Below, piece after piece: positions 1 to 12,590 of a stretch of DNA of 64,000 nt. The translations under genes and the position numbers were made by a program. The stretch's first letter is position 1. Each line of letters starts with the position of its first letter. Under the pieces are notes generated by a model. The model ran no database searches, was not told the DNA's origin, and saw nothing but the letters and a program-made list of their open reading frames with translations. The DNA is from Glycine soja (taxonomy: Eukaryota; Streptophyta; Magnoliopsida; Fabales; Fabaceae), in assembly GCF_004193775.1 (NCBI RefSeq), contig NC_041021.1, positions 506,001-570,000 on the forward strand. The letters are read 5' to 3'.

Positions 1-176
1 TAATCTTATATATCTTATATAACCGGACCATATATATAAATGAAAAGAGTAAATTTGGTTTGTAAACTATTGTTCATGAACAGTCAAAATAAAAGGGTTT
101 TGAAATGAGATGAGTATTATTCACTAAAAAAAATCCTACAAGTCCTTAAAATAATCATGACATTTTAAAAAGAATA

Positions 177-178
<2 letters not shown>

Positions 179-212
<34 letters not shown>
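179..212. repeat. (AT)n microsatellite
   Basis: About 34 bases of uninterrupted AT dinucleotides. It lies in the AT-rich upstream region (1-560) of the NPH3-like gene, where I see no other supportable feature apart from A/T runs. Confidence 0.9.
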
Positions 213-217
<5 letters not shown>

Positions 218-2595
218 GTATAATACTAGCATTTATACTAATATTCAATTACAAAAAGTATCATATATAATAAATTTTATGAATTTTATAATAATTATAT
301 TAAAAATTATATCAATTATATTTTTTAATTGATTGATAGATCGAATAACCTTTTTTACACTAATAGTGCATAAAAAAAATAATTTTTTTGAAAAAAAACT
401 CACATAAATATTTTAGTTTTAAGTATTTATGATAAGATTTAAAAGGCAATATTCCTCACACTCATACATATATAGGTATATATAATATATATAATCATTC
501 ATTTCCATTTTTCCCAATATACAATTTCCCCTGTCTTTGCTGAATGCAGAAGTAGCAGCTATGCCGAAGCACAGTGACTTGCAAATCCACATCAATGATG
601 AGGAAATATTCCTTTTGGACAAGATATTCTAGGAATTCATTAGTGTTTTCTTTTCTTATTTATCCTCTAACATTGTTAGATTCAAAGAAAAAATGATGCA
701 AAATCCAATGTCTCATCAGGTGAATCAATCTAATTTCATTTATTTTGCAGAAGTTCATATCAAAATACTGTGGAAGAATAAAGAAAATCTTGAGCAATGA
801 AAAGAGAATGTGCCACAGCAAGACCTTGAGCATTGAAATCAATGATTTCCCTGGAGGGCCACAAGGGTTTGAGCTGGTTTCAAGATTCTGCTACAACAAT
901 GGCAAAATCCCTATCAATGTGTCCATTGTGCTTATCCTCCATTGCTGTGCCATTTATCTTGGAATGACTGAGGAGGTCTTCACCAACAATCTCTTGCAAC
1001 AAATAGAAATCTTTCTTGAAGGAATCCACTACTGGACATGGAATGAAATACTTGTAAGTCTAAAAAATTGAGATATTTTCCACATTTTCTGATAGCTATG
1101 GTCTATTAGAGAAGATTATTGGTGCACTCTTAGCAAAAATGGATCAAAATTATGAGGCAACCCTCTTCAACTCGTCATCTTCATCATCCCCATCGTCTCC
1201 TGAGAGCAGTTCAGCCAAGAGATTTTCTTATTCATCACGAGTTACTCCCAAGACTGTAAAGTCAACTTTGCCTAACAAAGCAGGGTGGTTTGAGGATTTG
1301 GCTACTTTACCCCCAAAGATCATTGAGAAGATTCTCCAGACAATTGGAGCTTACAAAACAGATAACAACAACTTAATTATCACAAGATTTCTGCTTCATT
1401 ATCTGAAAATAGTGACTCCAACAAGAGAGGTTAATTGCAACAACAGTGTTGAGTATGCTGGTCTAGCAGAAACAGCTGTTTATGGGGTCATATTTGTTGG
1501 TAACAAGAGTTTTTCTTGTAGAGGCCTTTTTTGGGTATTAAGGATTGTGTCAAGATTTGGGATGAGTAGAGATTGCAGAATTGAAATTGAGAAATTGATT
1601 GGTGGGGTGCTTGAGCAAGCAACTTTGGATGATCTACTATTCTCTGGGCATCATATGGGACTATATTATGATGTAACATTTGTGATAAGATTGATTAAAC
1701 AATTTGTTGATATGAATGGCTCTGATGGGGTATGTGTACAAAAGTTGAAAAAAGTTGGTAGATTAGTAGACAAGTATTTGATAGAGATATCCCCTGATCA
1801 GAACCTCAAGGTCACTAAATTTCTTGCAGTTGCTGAATGTTTGCCAGATTGTGCTAGGGATTGCTTTGATGGGGTGTACAGAGCCATTGACATCTATCTT
1901 CAGGTGAATGTCACATACCCTTCTTTTCTTTTCCTTTTTATTTATAGGAATCGAAAACAAGTACAGGGCAACTCAGCAGACCCCCTTGGTCACATACCCT
2001 TTTTCTATTGCATCTGTTATGCATTATTAACTTTCTGAAGAACCATATGAATTGTGAAATTTCTAAAACTCAAACAAAAATAAAAGATAAGGGGAAGTAC
2101 TCCGACCAGATGGGAAGTGACTTGGCCAAATGTTGGCATTACTATAAAGTTTCTTTTGTTCTTATTATCTGGAACTTTGACTAATTTTGGCATTATTATA
2201 GTATGTATATTTTTGTTCATCTTGCTATCCACACAACTTTTAAGTTCAAAACCAATTCTAGATAATGAAATTCCTTGTTCAGGACAGCTACAAAAATTAT
2301 GGAAAGGGTATTGAATTTTTTTTTTATTATTTCTAAAATTGTCTCCAGAATTACACTGTTAGTGATGTTACATTGGCACTATATAGAAATTAAACTCTTC
2401 TTATTAAAGTGGTCTATGGAAATTTTATTTATTTTATTACCTAAATAATAATAATAATAATATAAAAATGTTGATTCTTTATTCCATGTTGATGATGTTA
2501 ATAATTATAAAATGTCATCTTATGTTTTTGCAAATTTTCTCCCTATTTTTAGTTCTTCCAACTCTTAGATATGTTTTTGTTTTCAATGATAGATT

Positions 2596-2712
2596 TTTTT
2601 ATTTTTTTAAGAGGACAAAAGCAAAATTTATTGATAAAATAGCATGATTGGAACACAAGGTGTGGCCCATCCAAGCTAGTACAATACAGGAAAAATCTCT
2701 TGACCTTAGCAG
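2596..2712 (-). mobile_element. Antisense retroposon 3' tail (LINE-like), partial
   Basis: On the minus strand this reads as a 3' end: AATAAA inside CAATAAATTTTGC, then TTTTGTCCTCTT, then an A-rich tail. It lies in the last intron of the NPH3-like gene, next to the MULE-like element. No coding remnant was recognised, so the class is inferred from the tail only. Confidence 0.35.
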
Positions 2713-2723
2713 AAAAAGAAAAA

Positions 2724-3944
2724 GAGTGAATAGGCAATTTAGTCCTTGAGATTGTACCCGTTTTGCATATTAGTCCCTAACTTAATATTAAATTCAAAAT
2801 AGTCTCTATCTTTGCATAAGTGTTGCAAAATAGTCCTTCCGTTAAGTTTTAAAGTAACGCCGTTAGTGAGGTCAATTTTAGTGTCACGTGGACTATCCAC
2901 GTGGCACTAAAGGATAACGTGGCATGACACGTGGACGTGCTTGATGTCACGTCATTTGATGATAACAAAACAAGTAAATAGGTAATTTAGTCCCTGACTT
3001 TGTACCCCTGTTGCATATTAGTCCCTAACTTAATAAAAAATTCAAAATAGTCTCTATCTTTTGCATAAGTGTTGCAAAATAGTCCCTAACTTAAAAGATG
3101 CCAGAAATCATGCTTAAAGTGTCCATGCATTGCAAAGGTTGTGCCTAGCACGATTTCTGGCAGCACAGATTTCTCCTTGGATTCCTTGTCATCTTTTGAT
3201 TCCTCTGGTTTTTTCTCTTCTTTCTTTTCTTCTTCATTTGCTTTTTTCTCATCCACTTTGTTTTCCTCTGGTTTTTTCTCTTCCTATTCAAAACACACAA
3301 AAAAAATCAGAACCCAGAATGATACATTGATGGTAATTGAAGTAAAAAAAAAAAGAGGAAAAGAGAATGGTTATGCAGACCTCGCCCATTGGTGTTGACA
3401 GCTACTGAGATAAGGTTGTTGCTGTGGATTTTTGGTTCTTTTTATTTGTGCAAGTGTGTGTGAGTTCTTTTTCGTATATATGTCTCAATTGGTTCAAAAC
3501 CATCAAATTTGAAGAAGTCACTCATTCTATCATCATCAAATGACGTGACACTAAAATTGACCTTACTAACAACATTACTTTAAAATTTAACGGAAGGACT
3601 ATTTTGCAATACTTATGTAAAAGATAGGGACTATTTTGAATTTTTCATTAAGTTAGGGATTAATATGCAACAGGGGTACAAAGTCAGGGACTAAATTGTC
3701 TATTTACTCATTTTGTTATCATCAAATGACGTGGAATCATGCATGTCCACGTGTCATGCCACGTCATCCTTTAGTGTCACGTGGCACTAAAATTGACCTC
3801 ACTAACGGCGTTACTTTAAAATTTAACGGAAGGACTATTTTGCAACACTTATGCAAAGATAGGGACTATTTTGAATTTAATATTAAGTTAGGGATTAATA
3901 TTCAAAATAGGTACAATCTCAGGGACTAAATTGCCTATTCACTC
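2724..3944. mobile_element. Non-autonomous MULE-like element with long TIRs
   Basis: A 1221-bp element in the last intron of the NPH3-like gene. Its ends are inverted copies starting GAGTGAATAGGCAATTTAGT and ending with the reverse complement. The arms run inward about 240 bp and share the 'tagtccct...caaaatagt' motifs. A second, shorter inverted pair lies inside the first (about 2973-3090 and 3585-3712), so each arm is itself a duplicated unit. The element is flanked by a perfect 10-bp direct repeat, aaaagaaaaa (2714-2723 and 3945-3954), matching the 9-11 bp duplications of Mutator-like elements. The flank is low complexity, which weakens that point. No transposase is present. The centre holds fragments of a host gene (separate entry), as in Pack-MULEs. 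Confidence 0.7.
3147..3389 (-). pseudogene. Captured 5' fragment of a HIPP-type heavy-metal-associated protein gene
   Basis: Read on the minus strand, ATGGGCGAG (3389-3381) is followed by a 97-bp intron with GT-AG borders (3380-3284). The frame continues in phase at 3283 with a Lys/Glu-rich stretch (EEKKPEENKVDEKK, later KKPEESKDDKESKEK) ending LPEIVL. This matches the N-terminus of heavy-metal-associated isoprenylated plant proteins, where an acidic/basic linker precedes the HMA domain. Just beyond, on the plus strand (3101-3145), PEIMLKVSMHCKGCA gives the start of an HMA domain with its CxxC metal site. The two pieces share the PEI.L segment but point towards each other, so the captured gene was rearranged into an inverted join. 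The retained intron shows capture at DNA level. It cannot encode a working HIPP. Confidence 0.65.
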
Positions 3945-4444
3945 AAAAGAAAAATTACATCCAAAACATTGCTAACGTCCTTGATAGAATTTTACATAGC
4001 AAGGTTTTGTTACATTTCCATACTGCCAGGTTTTGACTTCCACGATCATATGAAATTCTCTCATTTTTAGAACAAATTATGAATTGCAGTCTCATCCGAT
4101 GCTGGCATTTGAGGAGAGGTCAAGATTATGTAGATGTCTTAATTACAATAAACTAAGCTTTGAAGTGTGTAAGGATCTTGCAAAGAACCCGAGAATACCT
4201 CCAATGATTGCAATGCAGGCTCTTATTTCTCAACAAACCAACATTCCATCAAGTGACTTAATCATTGAGGAAAGTGAAATCATGAACCCTTCCCAAATCA
4301 TTTTGCACTATGACAAGACAGATAGCTTCTTGGAAGAGAAACAAGATATGAGACAACCTTGAGAGAATGGAACGGAGAGTGAAGGAATTGGAGATATTGT
4401 GCAAGGAAATGAAGGTTCAGATGTCAAGGTTTCACTGGCCATAA

Positions 4445-5849
4445 TGTCTTAATCTTTTATGCAAGCCTAGAATGTGTGCTTCTCATTAATAGTCTATTAA
4501 TATCCAAAATACATTGATATTTCTTTGATTGTAAAAAGAGGTCATTCTCTTACCATGGGAACTTCCTTCATACACAAACATTGTGATACAAGTTTGGATC
4601 CTCATACACAATTTCACATTACAATATTCAGCGGTTAAAGTAATCTATGATCTATTGGAATTACCTCTGGCTGTACATAATTAATGTCACAGTTGTGACA
4701 AACTTGTACTTAAGCGTTATAAATATCACTCAATATTATCTGGTAGACACTTTTTATATACTCTGTTAGTTTAATTTTAACACACCCAACACCTTTTCCA
4801 AGGCTCAAGACCAACACTTATTTTACCCTCGTCGACACAAAAATTTAGTGGGCTTGAGGAACCTTTGAAGGCATGGTTTGATCAGCATGCATAGGCAAAA
4901 TAAATTATAGTTATAAAAAATTATCCTTTAAATTTCTAATCAATTTCACATTTTTATCCTTTAAAGTATATTCCACTTTTCATAATTCAACATCCAACAG
5001 AGTGAGAGAGATGTAAAAGATAACCTCTCATTTCAAAAGTAAATTTCAAAAGTTTTCTGTAATGAAATGATGGCCCAGTAGTTTGATGAATCATGTCTGC
5101 AACACTGCAACACCAAGGACACTGAAAAGAAGTGTGCGACACTGCATACAAGTGGGTTAAAAAAGTATGATACAACAAAGCTACTGTAACATTGAAACTT
5201 GCTGCTTATGAAAAGTAAGGGAAAAATTGAATTTCAGAATTTAAATTCTGAAACTGTTAAAAAAATGACCTTTGAAAAAACATTTGTCAAAAAATTAGAA
5301 ATTGTGCAATTAGGGAAAAAAATGTTTGAAAAAAGCAACGCCCAATTAGTTTTCCGAATTAAATTTGAGAGTGGGTTTTGTCCTGATATGATTGGACATT
5401 AAACATAGACATATCTCTCATCAGGGATTCAAATCTTGGTTTATCACTATGGGAAACTAATCCCTTCAGATAGACCCAACATCTCTTGATACAATAGTTC
5501 ATTATCGACAAGATAAATATTTGAGTTACAAAAATAGCAATGATGCTAGGGACATAATCCCACCAGCAAAAACCAACTATACTAGTCCCGTGAGAGACTA
5601 ACCAACCTATCTGCACAAGTGTTTCCATCATAAGGGTTAGATATGATGCTGTCTGGTGGAATCACTTTGTTTATTCACTACCACCAATCTTCTTTTTTTA
5701 TTCCTAACTACTTTCCTTAATCACATTTCTCATCGAAGGGTTAAATTTATAGCATCAAAGAGAAAGAAAAAAAGAAGGACAATAAATAAGCATGTCAAAA
5801 TCATATATTTAACATCCAACAAAATGGGTGTCAATTAATTTGTTGACCC
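4445..5849. other. Intergenic region without a recognised gene
   Basis: AT-rich DNA between the NPH3-like gene and the 3' end of the minus-strand DUF3755 gene. Open frames here (for example 5359-5631 on the minus strand) show no family signature, no splice context and no codon bias that I can see. I report nothing functional. Confidence 0.5.
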
Positions 5850-6228
5850 TTTAATGCAGAAGCTGTTAGCTGTCAGGCAGTTCAACAAAATGCAAATGAC
5901 TCAATTTGTTCCCCTCATGTACAACCAAGGATGTAAATAATGATTTCGCATACAAATTACAAAACAGCTAATAACCATGGCTAAATAGCACCATAGGTTT
6001 ACATCAGTTCCTTTCCCATGATACAATTACCAATAATCCAAAACCAAATGAATGGTAAATAAGCTCAATCCATTGCCAATTGGTTTCCTATCTTTTTTCT
6101 TTTTCTGGCAATGGAAATGTTTAGTTTATTACAACAGGAGTGCAAATTTTCCTACAAACAAAATAAAATTATCGAGAGAAGATCAAACATGGATGAAAAA
6201 CTCTGGAAAGACCTGAGATAGTGTGATA

Positions 6229-9200
6229 TCAGTTATTCTGCAGCTCCTCAATTGCATGTAGCACCCAAAAAAATTTCAGCTAAGATTTCCATTCAAAAAT
6301 GTCAACAACTCCAGACTTGTGCACTGAGTTGGCAATCTTGAATGGGGTCAATAATTTGCTGCCTTGAATTGGTAATAAATAAACTAATCAACTTTTATAC
6401 TCGACTTTCTGTACTTCAGATCATAAATCTAACTGAAAAATATGTGCATTTTAAGAACCAAAATTGAACAAGAAAAAAAGGTCTAGTATAAGATGTAGAG
6501 CTCAAATGTGTATTGGATATTTTATTCATCTTTAATGAAACTAAATTACAGGAATCATCAAAAAAGAAGCTCTGGCTCTTGTAGCTAAACAGTGATCAGT
6601 AGGTCATCCTAACACTAAAACTGCAATTTGGTGCTTATTGTGTGGTTTCTTTAGATATGGTTTATAAATATTTTACTCATGTAGACAGACAGATCAAGTA
6701 TATTGTCACATTAAGACAAGAAAAGATCAAAGCTTTTGCTTTACAAAATACAAATATTATGATGCAATCAAGTTTCCAACCAAAACAAACCCTTCTGAAA
6801 ATTGAAATGTACACTAACAAGTAAAATTACTCTGTGATCGTGAGTAAAAAAAACAACACAGTATGTGATTCTTGATTAGAAACTTTACCCTTCATGATTT
6901 CTTTGCTTTCTTTATTTCCTTTTTTCAATATGTTCAAACTATGGCTATTTATGTGGCAACGTGTTTAACAAAACACATGGAAGGATGATTGTATAATTTC
7001 AATAAAGGAATACATGAAACAAGTTCAGTTATCCAATAGCTTACCTCAGATTTATTGGGGAATATACTACTTGCAAGTTCCTCATTCATGGAAACAGGAA
7101 AAGGGGGCATTTGGCTCATTATGCCAGGCATCGTTCTCATTCTGCACAAACTTAATGAGCAAACTTCAAAAGGCAATACACATCAAATTAAGCTCTAAAC
7201 AAAATGGATTTGGATTATATTAATAATGAACTTATTTATAATATTCACATCACATACTCATTAAGAACGGTATTAATATTGCGCCTTGTCTGACAAAAGA
7301 GTTCAATGTTATCCTGAAACTGTTTATAAAAGAACATGATCATTATCACAGCTTGGAGGCCAAACAAACACTATTTTATATATGAATAATATGATGAGAA
7401 CATGAATATGCACTGAAAGAACTTACATCATTAAATGTTTAGAGCACAGCTTGGAAATGAAGTATGAATTTATTTACCAACAAATTGTTAATCAAATCAG
7501 ATTATCAATAACTATGAAACATTTAATGTTTTCCCCCAGTACCTTATCATATTGCTGTTGTAATGCAAGTTACAACTATTTTGTCCAAGGTTCAGATGGT
7601 TTGACCCCTTACACAAAGTGAATGTTGAATCACTCTTTCAGATCAGAATGCAGAATAAGGTTATCTAAATGGAAAAATGAGTCTAAAGACAGTAACTGAT
7701 GCAATATGTGTGCACAATAATCAGAGGCAAACTATGAAATTCACAAAAAGCATCAGAGTATTTCCATTCATTAAGAAGTATTACAACATCATTTTAAAAG
7801 GCTTATAAATCATCTTTTGCAACAGTATTTAGGAATGTACAAACAAATACCAATAAAAATTAAAGTTGAGATATTCACCTTCAATGTAGATAAATTGGCA
7901 GAAATTTGACTAAATGCTTGAGCATTTTGCTCCAAAAGTTGCCTCATAGGACCAGAAATTCCTGACAGTAAAAAATGCAGGGGGGAAAAAGAAGGTAAAT
8001 GACACAAAAAAAGGACACTAGTGTCATTGTCACAAAGAAAGACAATAAAATCTAGGAAGGGAGTGAGATTGAGTATATAAAGTGACAAGAGTTAGGGGAA
8101 TAAGAAGAAAAATAGAATCGATAAGCAGAGTAATTCATCTAACTGTAACAGAATTTTAACTAGAATGATTTACACCCATTCCTACCCAAAAGATGTGGCT
8201 ATAGTTACATTTACAGTTTTTATACTTAATATTGATGTATTTGTATTTCATAAACTTTTGTGGCTCAAATTTAAACAGCCTCAATGTGCAATTGAAATTA
8301 CTTTAAAAGTTTTAATTGCAAAAAAAAGAAAAATATTACTGAATAGAGCTAAAAAAAATATGTAGTCTAGAAAAATAAATTAGTAGAAAGAAAGAAAACA
8401 AGAAAAAATGAAAGAAATCCCCCCAAAATGGGTTGCCATAGACAAAGATGCATAGGAAACCACTAGGTATGCAAAAAGATGAAAAAGTAGAAACATTTTA
8501 TCAAAAAAACTGGCATTGTTTTCTATCCACAAATACCAAATGCTGACAAGTGACAAACGGAGCACAATACCACTGAATAGGAAAAAAAGTTCGACCAAAT
8601 ATTTAGTCGTTTTTATTTTAGAAACACATCATGATTTTTCAATAATTCCAATATATAATTATGGACTAAAGTAGAATTAATAACAATTAGGGAAAAATAT
8701 TATATTCTAAGGAAAAAAAAAAGGATGCATACAAGTTAATATCTGGTAGTAGAACCAGATTTCATTAGGAGGGTTTATAGGGCAAGCACCTGTCAATCAA
8801 GGGATATAATTCTAAAATGCAAAACCCACAAGATAACTTCTTTCTTCTTCATCAAACATTTTGTTGGAGAAAAACCTGCTTTCTTCATAGTCAGAAACCT
8901 GCATAAGTGCATAGTTTCTTCCTCCTTAGTTGAAAAACATTAGGTTATTCTTACTCTCTCCTTACCACTTCAGAAAAGCTATATATGTCCAATCTAATCA
9001 CACATACTTTAGGGGGAAATTACCATTCAAGTAGGTTCTCCTCCAACTTTTGATTTAATATACAATTTGGTCCATGAAAGCGACATGTTAAACTTTGGTC
9101 CCTAAAAGTGCATATCTATATAAACTGATCGCAAAAAGTGTCAATTTTCTACCAAGTTTACCCTCCAAAGTTGTCAACTTGTAAACAATTTCAGCCTCAA

Positions 9201-12200
9201 GACTTTGTATAGATAAAAACTCTCAAAGAACAAACTTCAAAGAGACACAAGTTGCCACTTTCAAGGACCAAATTGTATATTAACTACCAACTATGTTATC
9301 AGCACTTCTTCTATAATAGAATGTAGAGTATATGATGAGTCAAATAGCAGAGGAAGGCAATGTACCAATCCTCCTAAAAAATCGAACACAAAAGGGGAAT
9401 AACACACTAGTAGAAAATGTGCAGATCAATTTGTATGCAATTTCTTGCATCCTAATATTTCAGTATCTTATGCCATCTTTTTCATGTTTTCAGTAATTCG
9501 GCAAGCTTGAAATGATAAAGTAAAAAAATATCACAAAATGCACCAAACATATTCCTCTGCAGAGATTTGTTTACTGCTTATAAAATATAAATAGATTCTC
9601 ATACTGCCAGACAAACAATTTAAATTAAAGTTTTGAAACTTGTTAAGCATGTAAAAACAATTTCTAAGCTTCAAGCTAATAGCTTAAACTTTTGGGAAAG
9701 TATTCTTTGACATTGTATTCTATGACCAAGTACTTAAGAATTTGTTTCCTTCAACCCCCATTCTTCATAATTAAATTAAATTTTATCAAACAATAGAGTG
9801 GCTCATGCATTGTTGATGCTTCAAGCACAAAGGGATCTCACATGAAAGTGCATGTTAAACCTATAAAACCAGTTTTGGGCTTCCTCCTAATAGTTTATGC
9901 TTTTAGTTCATCCTTGACCAAACTGAATGGGAACTTCAAAATCAGAGATATTGGTGTTGCACTTGCAATGATGAGAACTTATGATATACTTACCATCTTG
10001 CCAGAGTATCCCTTGACTTTTGTTCATATGGTTTGATATAAGAGAATATGTGGTCATGCTTGGGGTTGGAGTTGACTGAAAATATTGCTTTGAAGATGAC
10101 TTCACTAGCTTATCCTGAAGAAGCATGACTTTAGAATAACAGTTCATCAATCAACACTAAATCCTAAAGACATTAATTGATTCAATGTTATACAAACAGG
10201 AGTCCAGTCTATGGTTTGCAACATAATAACTTGAAAGTTATCACCAAGATCCGAGGAAGCATTTGCTGAGCATAATTTTTAGCCTTTTTTTTTAAAACTC
10301 TGTATGGCATTCCTATTGATATTTGCTTAGGATTCTATAGAGTCTTCTCCAATGGAGGTGCATGAATAGTTTTCTATGCTGTTTCTTTGAGTAAATATAC
10401 CTTGTAACATTTTTTCCTCTTCCAATCAACTCTTCCTTTATCAAAATGGATGGAGAGAGAGAAAGAGACTCTACTTATTGCTATAAATCAATACTCAACT
10501 AAAATTACAAACAAGCAACCTCATAGAATTTTCTTTTCAATCAGTAAAAATTACCCAAGTATATATTCAAAATTATAAGTAAATTCGTAAATATAATTTA
10601 AAAATCTACTTAAAACATCAAGTAAATATTTCAGTGATAATTACTCAAGATTGACTAGATTATTCTTCAAGAAAGCTAAAATATAAGAAACATAATATAA
10701 ATACATCAGCTTCCTAAATTTCACATACCTTCCTATTGTTAACCATCTTTACCATGGGTTCTTCTGGCTTCCTTCGCTTCCTCTGCAAAATGGTTTAAAC
10801 TGTATTTTAAGTTCCTATATATAGATTTTAATATAATATTTACATAAGTACCCACATAAAGTATTGTTAAAAGAAAAAGAGCTTACAGTCATCCATGTAC
10901 ACCTCAAAGCAACATCACGAACAGTTTTATCATGCAATGTAGAAGCAATTTTGATATACTTCATGAAACTTGGCTCATCGTCATATCTAGCCATGATAGA
11001 GGAAGGAAAAAAGAAAGAAAACACGAGTTATGCAATACAAACTATAAAAAAAGAAAGACCATATGAGCACAAGCATGTAAATATACTGTGTCACAATAGC
11101 ACAAACATTCTAATCTAAGCACTTCTAAACGAAGAGAAAAGCATAAGACTAACTAAATGTAAACAAGAGAAAAGAAAATGAAAAAAATGCAGTATTTGAA
11201 GCAGGAATTGAGAAATTAATTCTGGACATCATATCAGAAATTATATAAGGAAAGCATGCAGTTTCAGAAAACAAAATAGGTGGCTAGCAGACAATCTGTC
11301 TTATTTCTTAATAAGACTCTTAAATTTTGCTGATCTAAGATCTGAAATGTGAACAGTGACCCCACAATTCCCCTTGTTCACATGACAGATAAGCTATGAC
11401 TTGCAGGATTGTCAACAGTTGACTTATTGTATTTGAAGCATTCTCTAAATTAAGGTTCAAAATAGAAACAAAATAGAGTACACATTGCAGGCATATAAAG
11501 TTGGTTCTTGAAAATAGAAAAGAAACTACTGTCACAGAAAATATGGGATATGATTGTGCTTGTGCCTTCAAAATAGAAACAAAATAAATATTATTAATGA
11601 AATAGAACATAGCTTCAGAGATAAAAAGTTGTGAAGATACAGAAAGAAAAGCAACGTGTTCATGCCCCTAAGCCTGTTATGGGATATGATTGTGCATCTG
11701 CCTTCTATTTGGTGTTCTACAATAGTCTAAGGAGAATGGCTCCTTCTGATAAGCACAGAGATGAGGCATTATAGCTGTATTCCTTGAGTTTTTTCACTTT
11801 CCTAGTTGTATCTAGTGTTTTCTTTCCTTTACAGTTTCTTGTCCTTCTTCTAGTTCTGTTTCTCCTTTCCCTCAAATAATTTTTCTTTTTCCTCAAAACC
11901 AGAAGTTCATTGAACATAATGCCATCTTTCTTAAACAAATTTGTAATGCAGTAAAAAAGATAAACAAGAATCATATACACTTTGACTATAAAATACTTTT
12001 ACACGGACATCTTATAAGAATTTACCTTATTGTTACATCGTATTAATGGATAAGAATTAACCTTATTACGATATTATCACATCTTATTAATAAATAATGA
12101 ATAGGTAAAATTATCAAATCTTATTAGATGTCTATGTAAAAATGTTTTACATTGACGGTGCACATAAATTAAACCCTAATAATCCCCCCAAGTGACATTT

Positions 12201-12590
12201 TTAACAAAACTAACAAACTAACATTTTCCGATTAAAAAAAAAGTATTAACAACAAACTACTTACTTTGCAAGGCCCTCCTCCAATTTGCACTGCTCATCA
12301 ACAGACCACTCAGCAGCCAACCTTTCTTCATTCCTCAGTCCAGGGGCTGAATCAAGAGGCAGAGAAGAACCAGATGCATTGCCAGGTTGACTTGTGACAG
12401 GTTCATAGACATTGTTATTGACGCTTGAATTCCCAGAATACATCATCATCGTCATCCCAGAGGTGTTACTATTCAACCCAAAATAATTCCCCATTGGAAC
12501 CATCTCAGGTAGGCTACTAACAGCACCATGCCAGTTCAAAGCAGAACCCATATCATCACAGTGAAAACCAGTGTTTGACCCTGCAGCCAT
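6229..12590 (-). CDS. Myb/SANT-like protein with DUF3755 domain (AT3G07565-like), eight exons
   Basis: Probable nuclear protein of the plant DUF3755 family; its biochemical role is unclear. Exons on the minus strand: 12590-12265, 10986-10887, 10782-10729, 10114-9994, 7961-7879, 7313-7258, 7141-7045 and probably 6237-6229. All junctions are GT-AG and the phases join without a break to about 281 residues. The start is ATG 12590; a codon in front of it is GTG and was not used. Residues 1-95 are low-complexity (Asn/Ser/Met/Gly). A SANT-like helix region follows (AAEWSVDEQCKLEEGLAKY to DVALRCTWMT), then a basic patch RKRRK, a Ser/Thr linker, and the DUF3755 core (GPMRQLLEQNAQAFSQISAN, DNIELFCQTRRNINTVLNEM, PGIMSQMPPFPVSMNEELAS). 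The last exon adds only NN and a stop, so the C-terminus is the least certain part. Introns are large and carry MITE-like repeats. Confidence 0.82.
9057..9281. repeat. MITE-like inverted repeat in intron 4 of the DUF3755 gene
   Basis: The 17-base arm aatatacaatttggtcc at 9057-9073 returns as its exact reverse complement at 9265-9281, and the similarity extends loosely outwards. The spacer is about 190 bp and noncoding. Boundaries and target duplication were not resolved. Confidence 0.55.
11985..12160. repeat. MITE-like inverted repeat in intron 1 of the DUF3755 gene
   Basis: The left arm (tacttttacacggacatctt, from about 11992) pairs imperfectly with the right arm around 12120-12157 (gatgtctatgtaaaaatgtt). 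The centre is AT-rich with 'ttaccttatt' type repeats. Size and structure fit a short non-autonomous TIR element. Confidence 0.5.

Larger units (their letters stand above)
561..4444 (+). pseudogene. BTB/POZ-NPH3 family protein (At3g22104-like), apparently disrupted
   Basis: NPH3-family proteins are plant BTB proteins, often substrate adaptors of CUL3 ubiquitin ligases near the plasma membrane. Four exons can be traced: 561-623, 751 to about 1068, about 1070-1903 and 4090-4444. The start is ATG 561; the upstream ATG at 543 meets a stop at once. Exons 1-2 give a short BTB domain (from MPKHSDLQIHINDEEIF). Exons 2-4 give the NPH3 domain, with [42 protein letters not shown] and [17 protein letters not shown]. 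The last frame ends in a charged coiled segment ([18 protein letters not shown]). Three defects are visible. Exon 1 is followed by AT, not GT, before an in-frame stop at 630. One base appears lost near 1069, where the frame closes at a TGA and reopens in the next frame. The frame shifts again near 4352, so the coiled tail (stop 4442-4444) is read only after a shift. Family assignment is firm; pseudogene status is inferred. Confidence 0.75.

Noticed and set aside
624..750. AT-AC (U12-type) intron as explanation of the AT donor in the NPH3-like gene
   Set aside because: The donor ATATTCTAG only partly fits ATATCCTT, the acceptor ends in AG after a pyrimidine-rich tract, and no TTCCTTAAC-like branch site is near. 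A GT-to-AT mutation is simpler.
5359..5631. 90-codon minus-strand open frame
   Set aside because: It has hydrophobic stretches but no recognisable domain, no splice partners and no supporting context.
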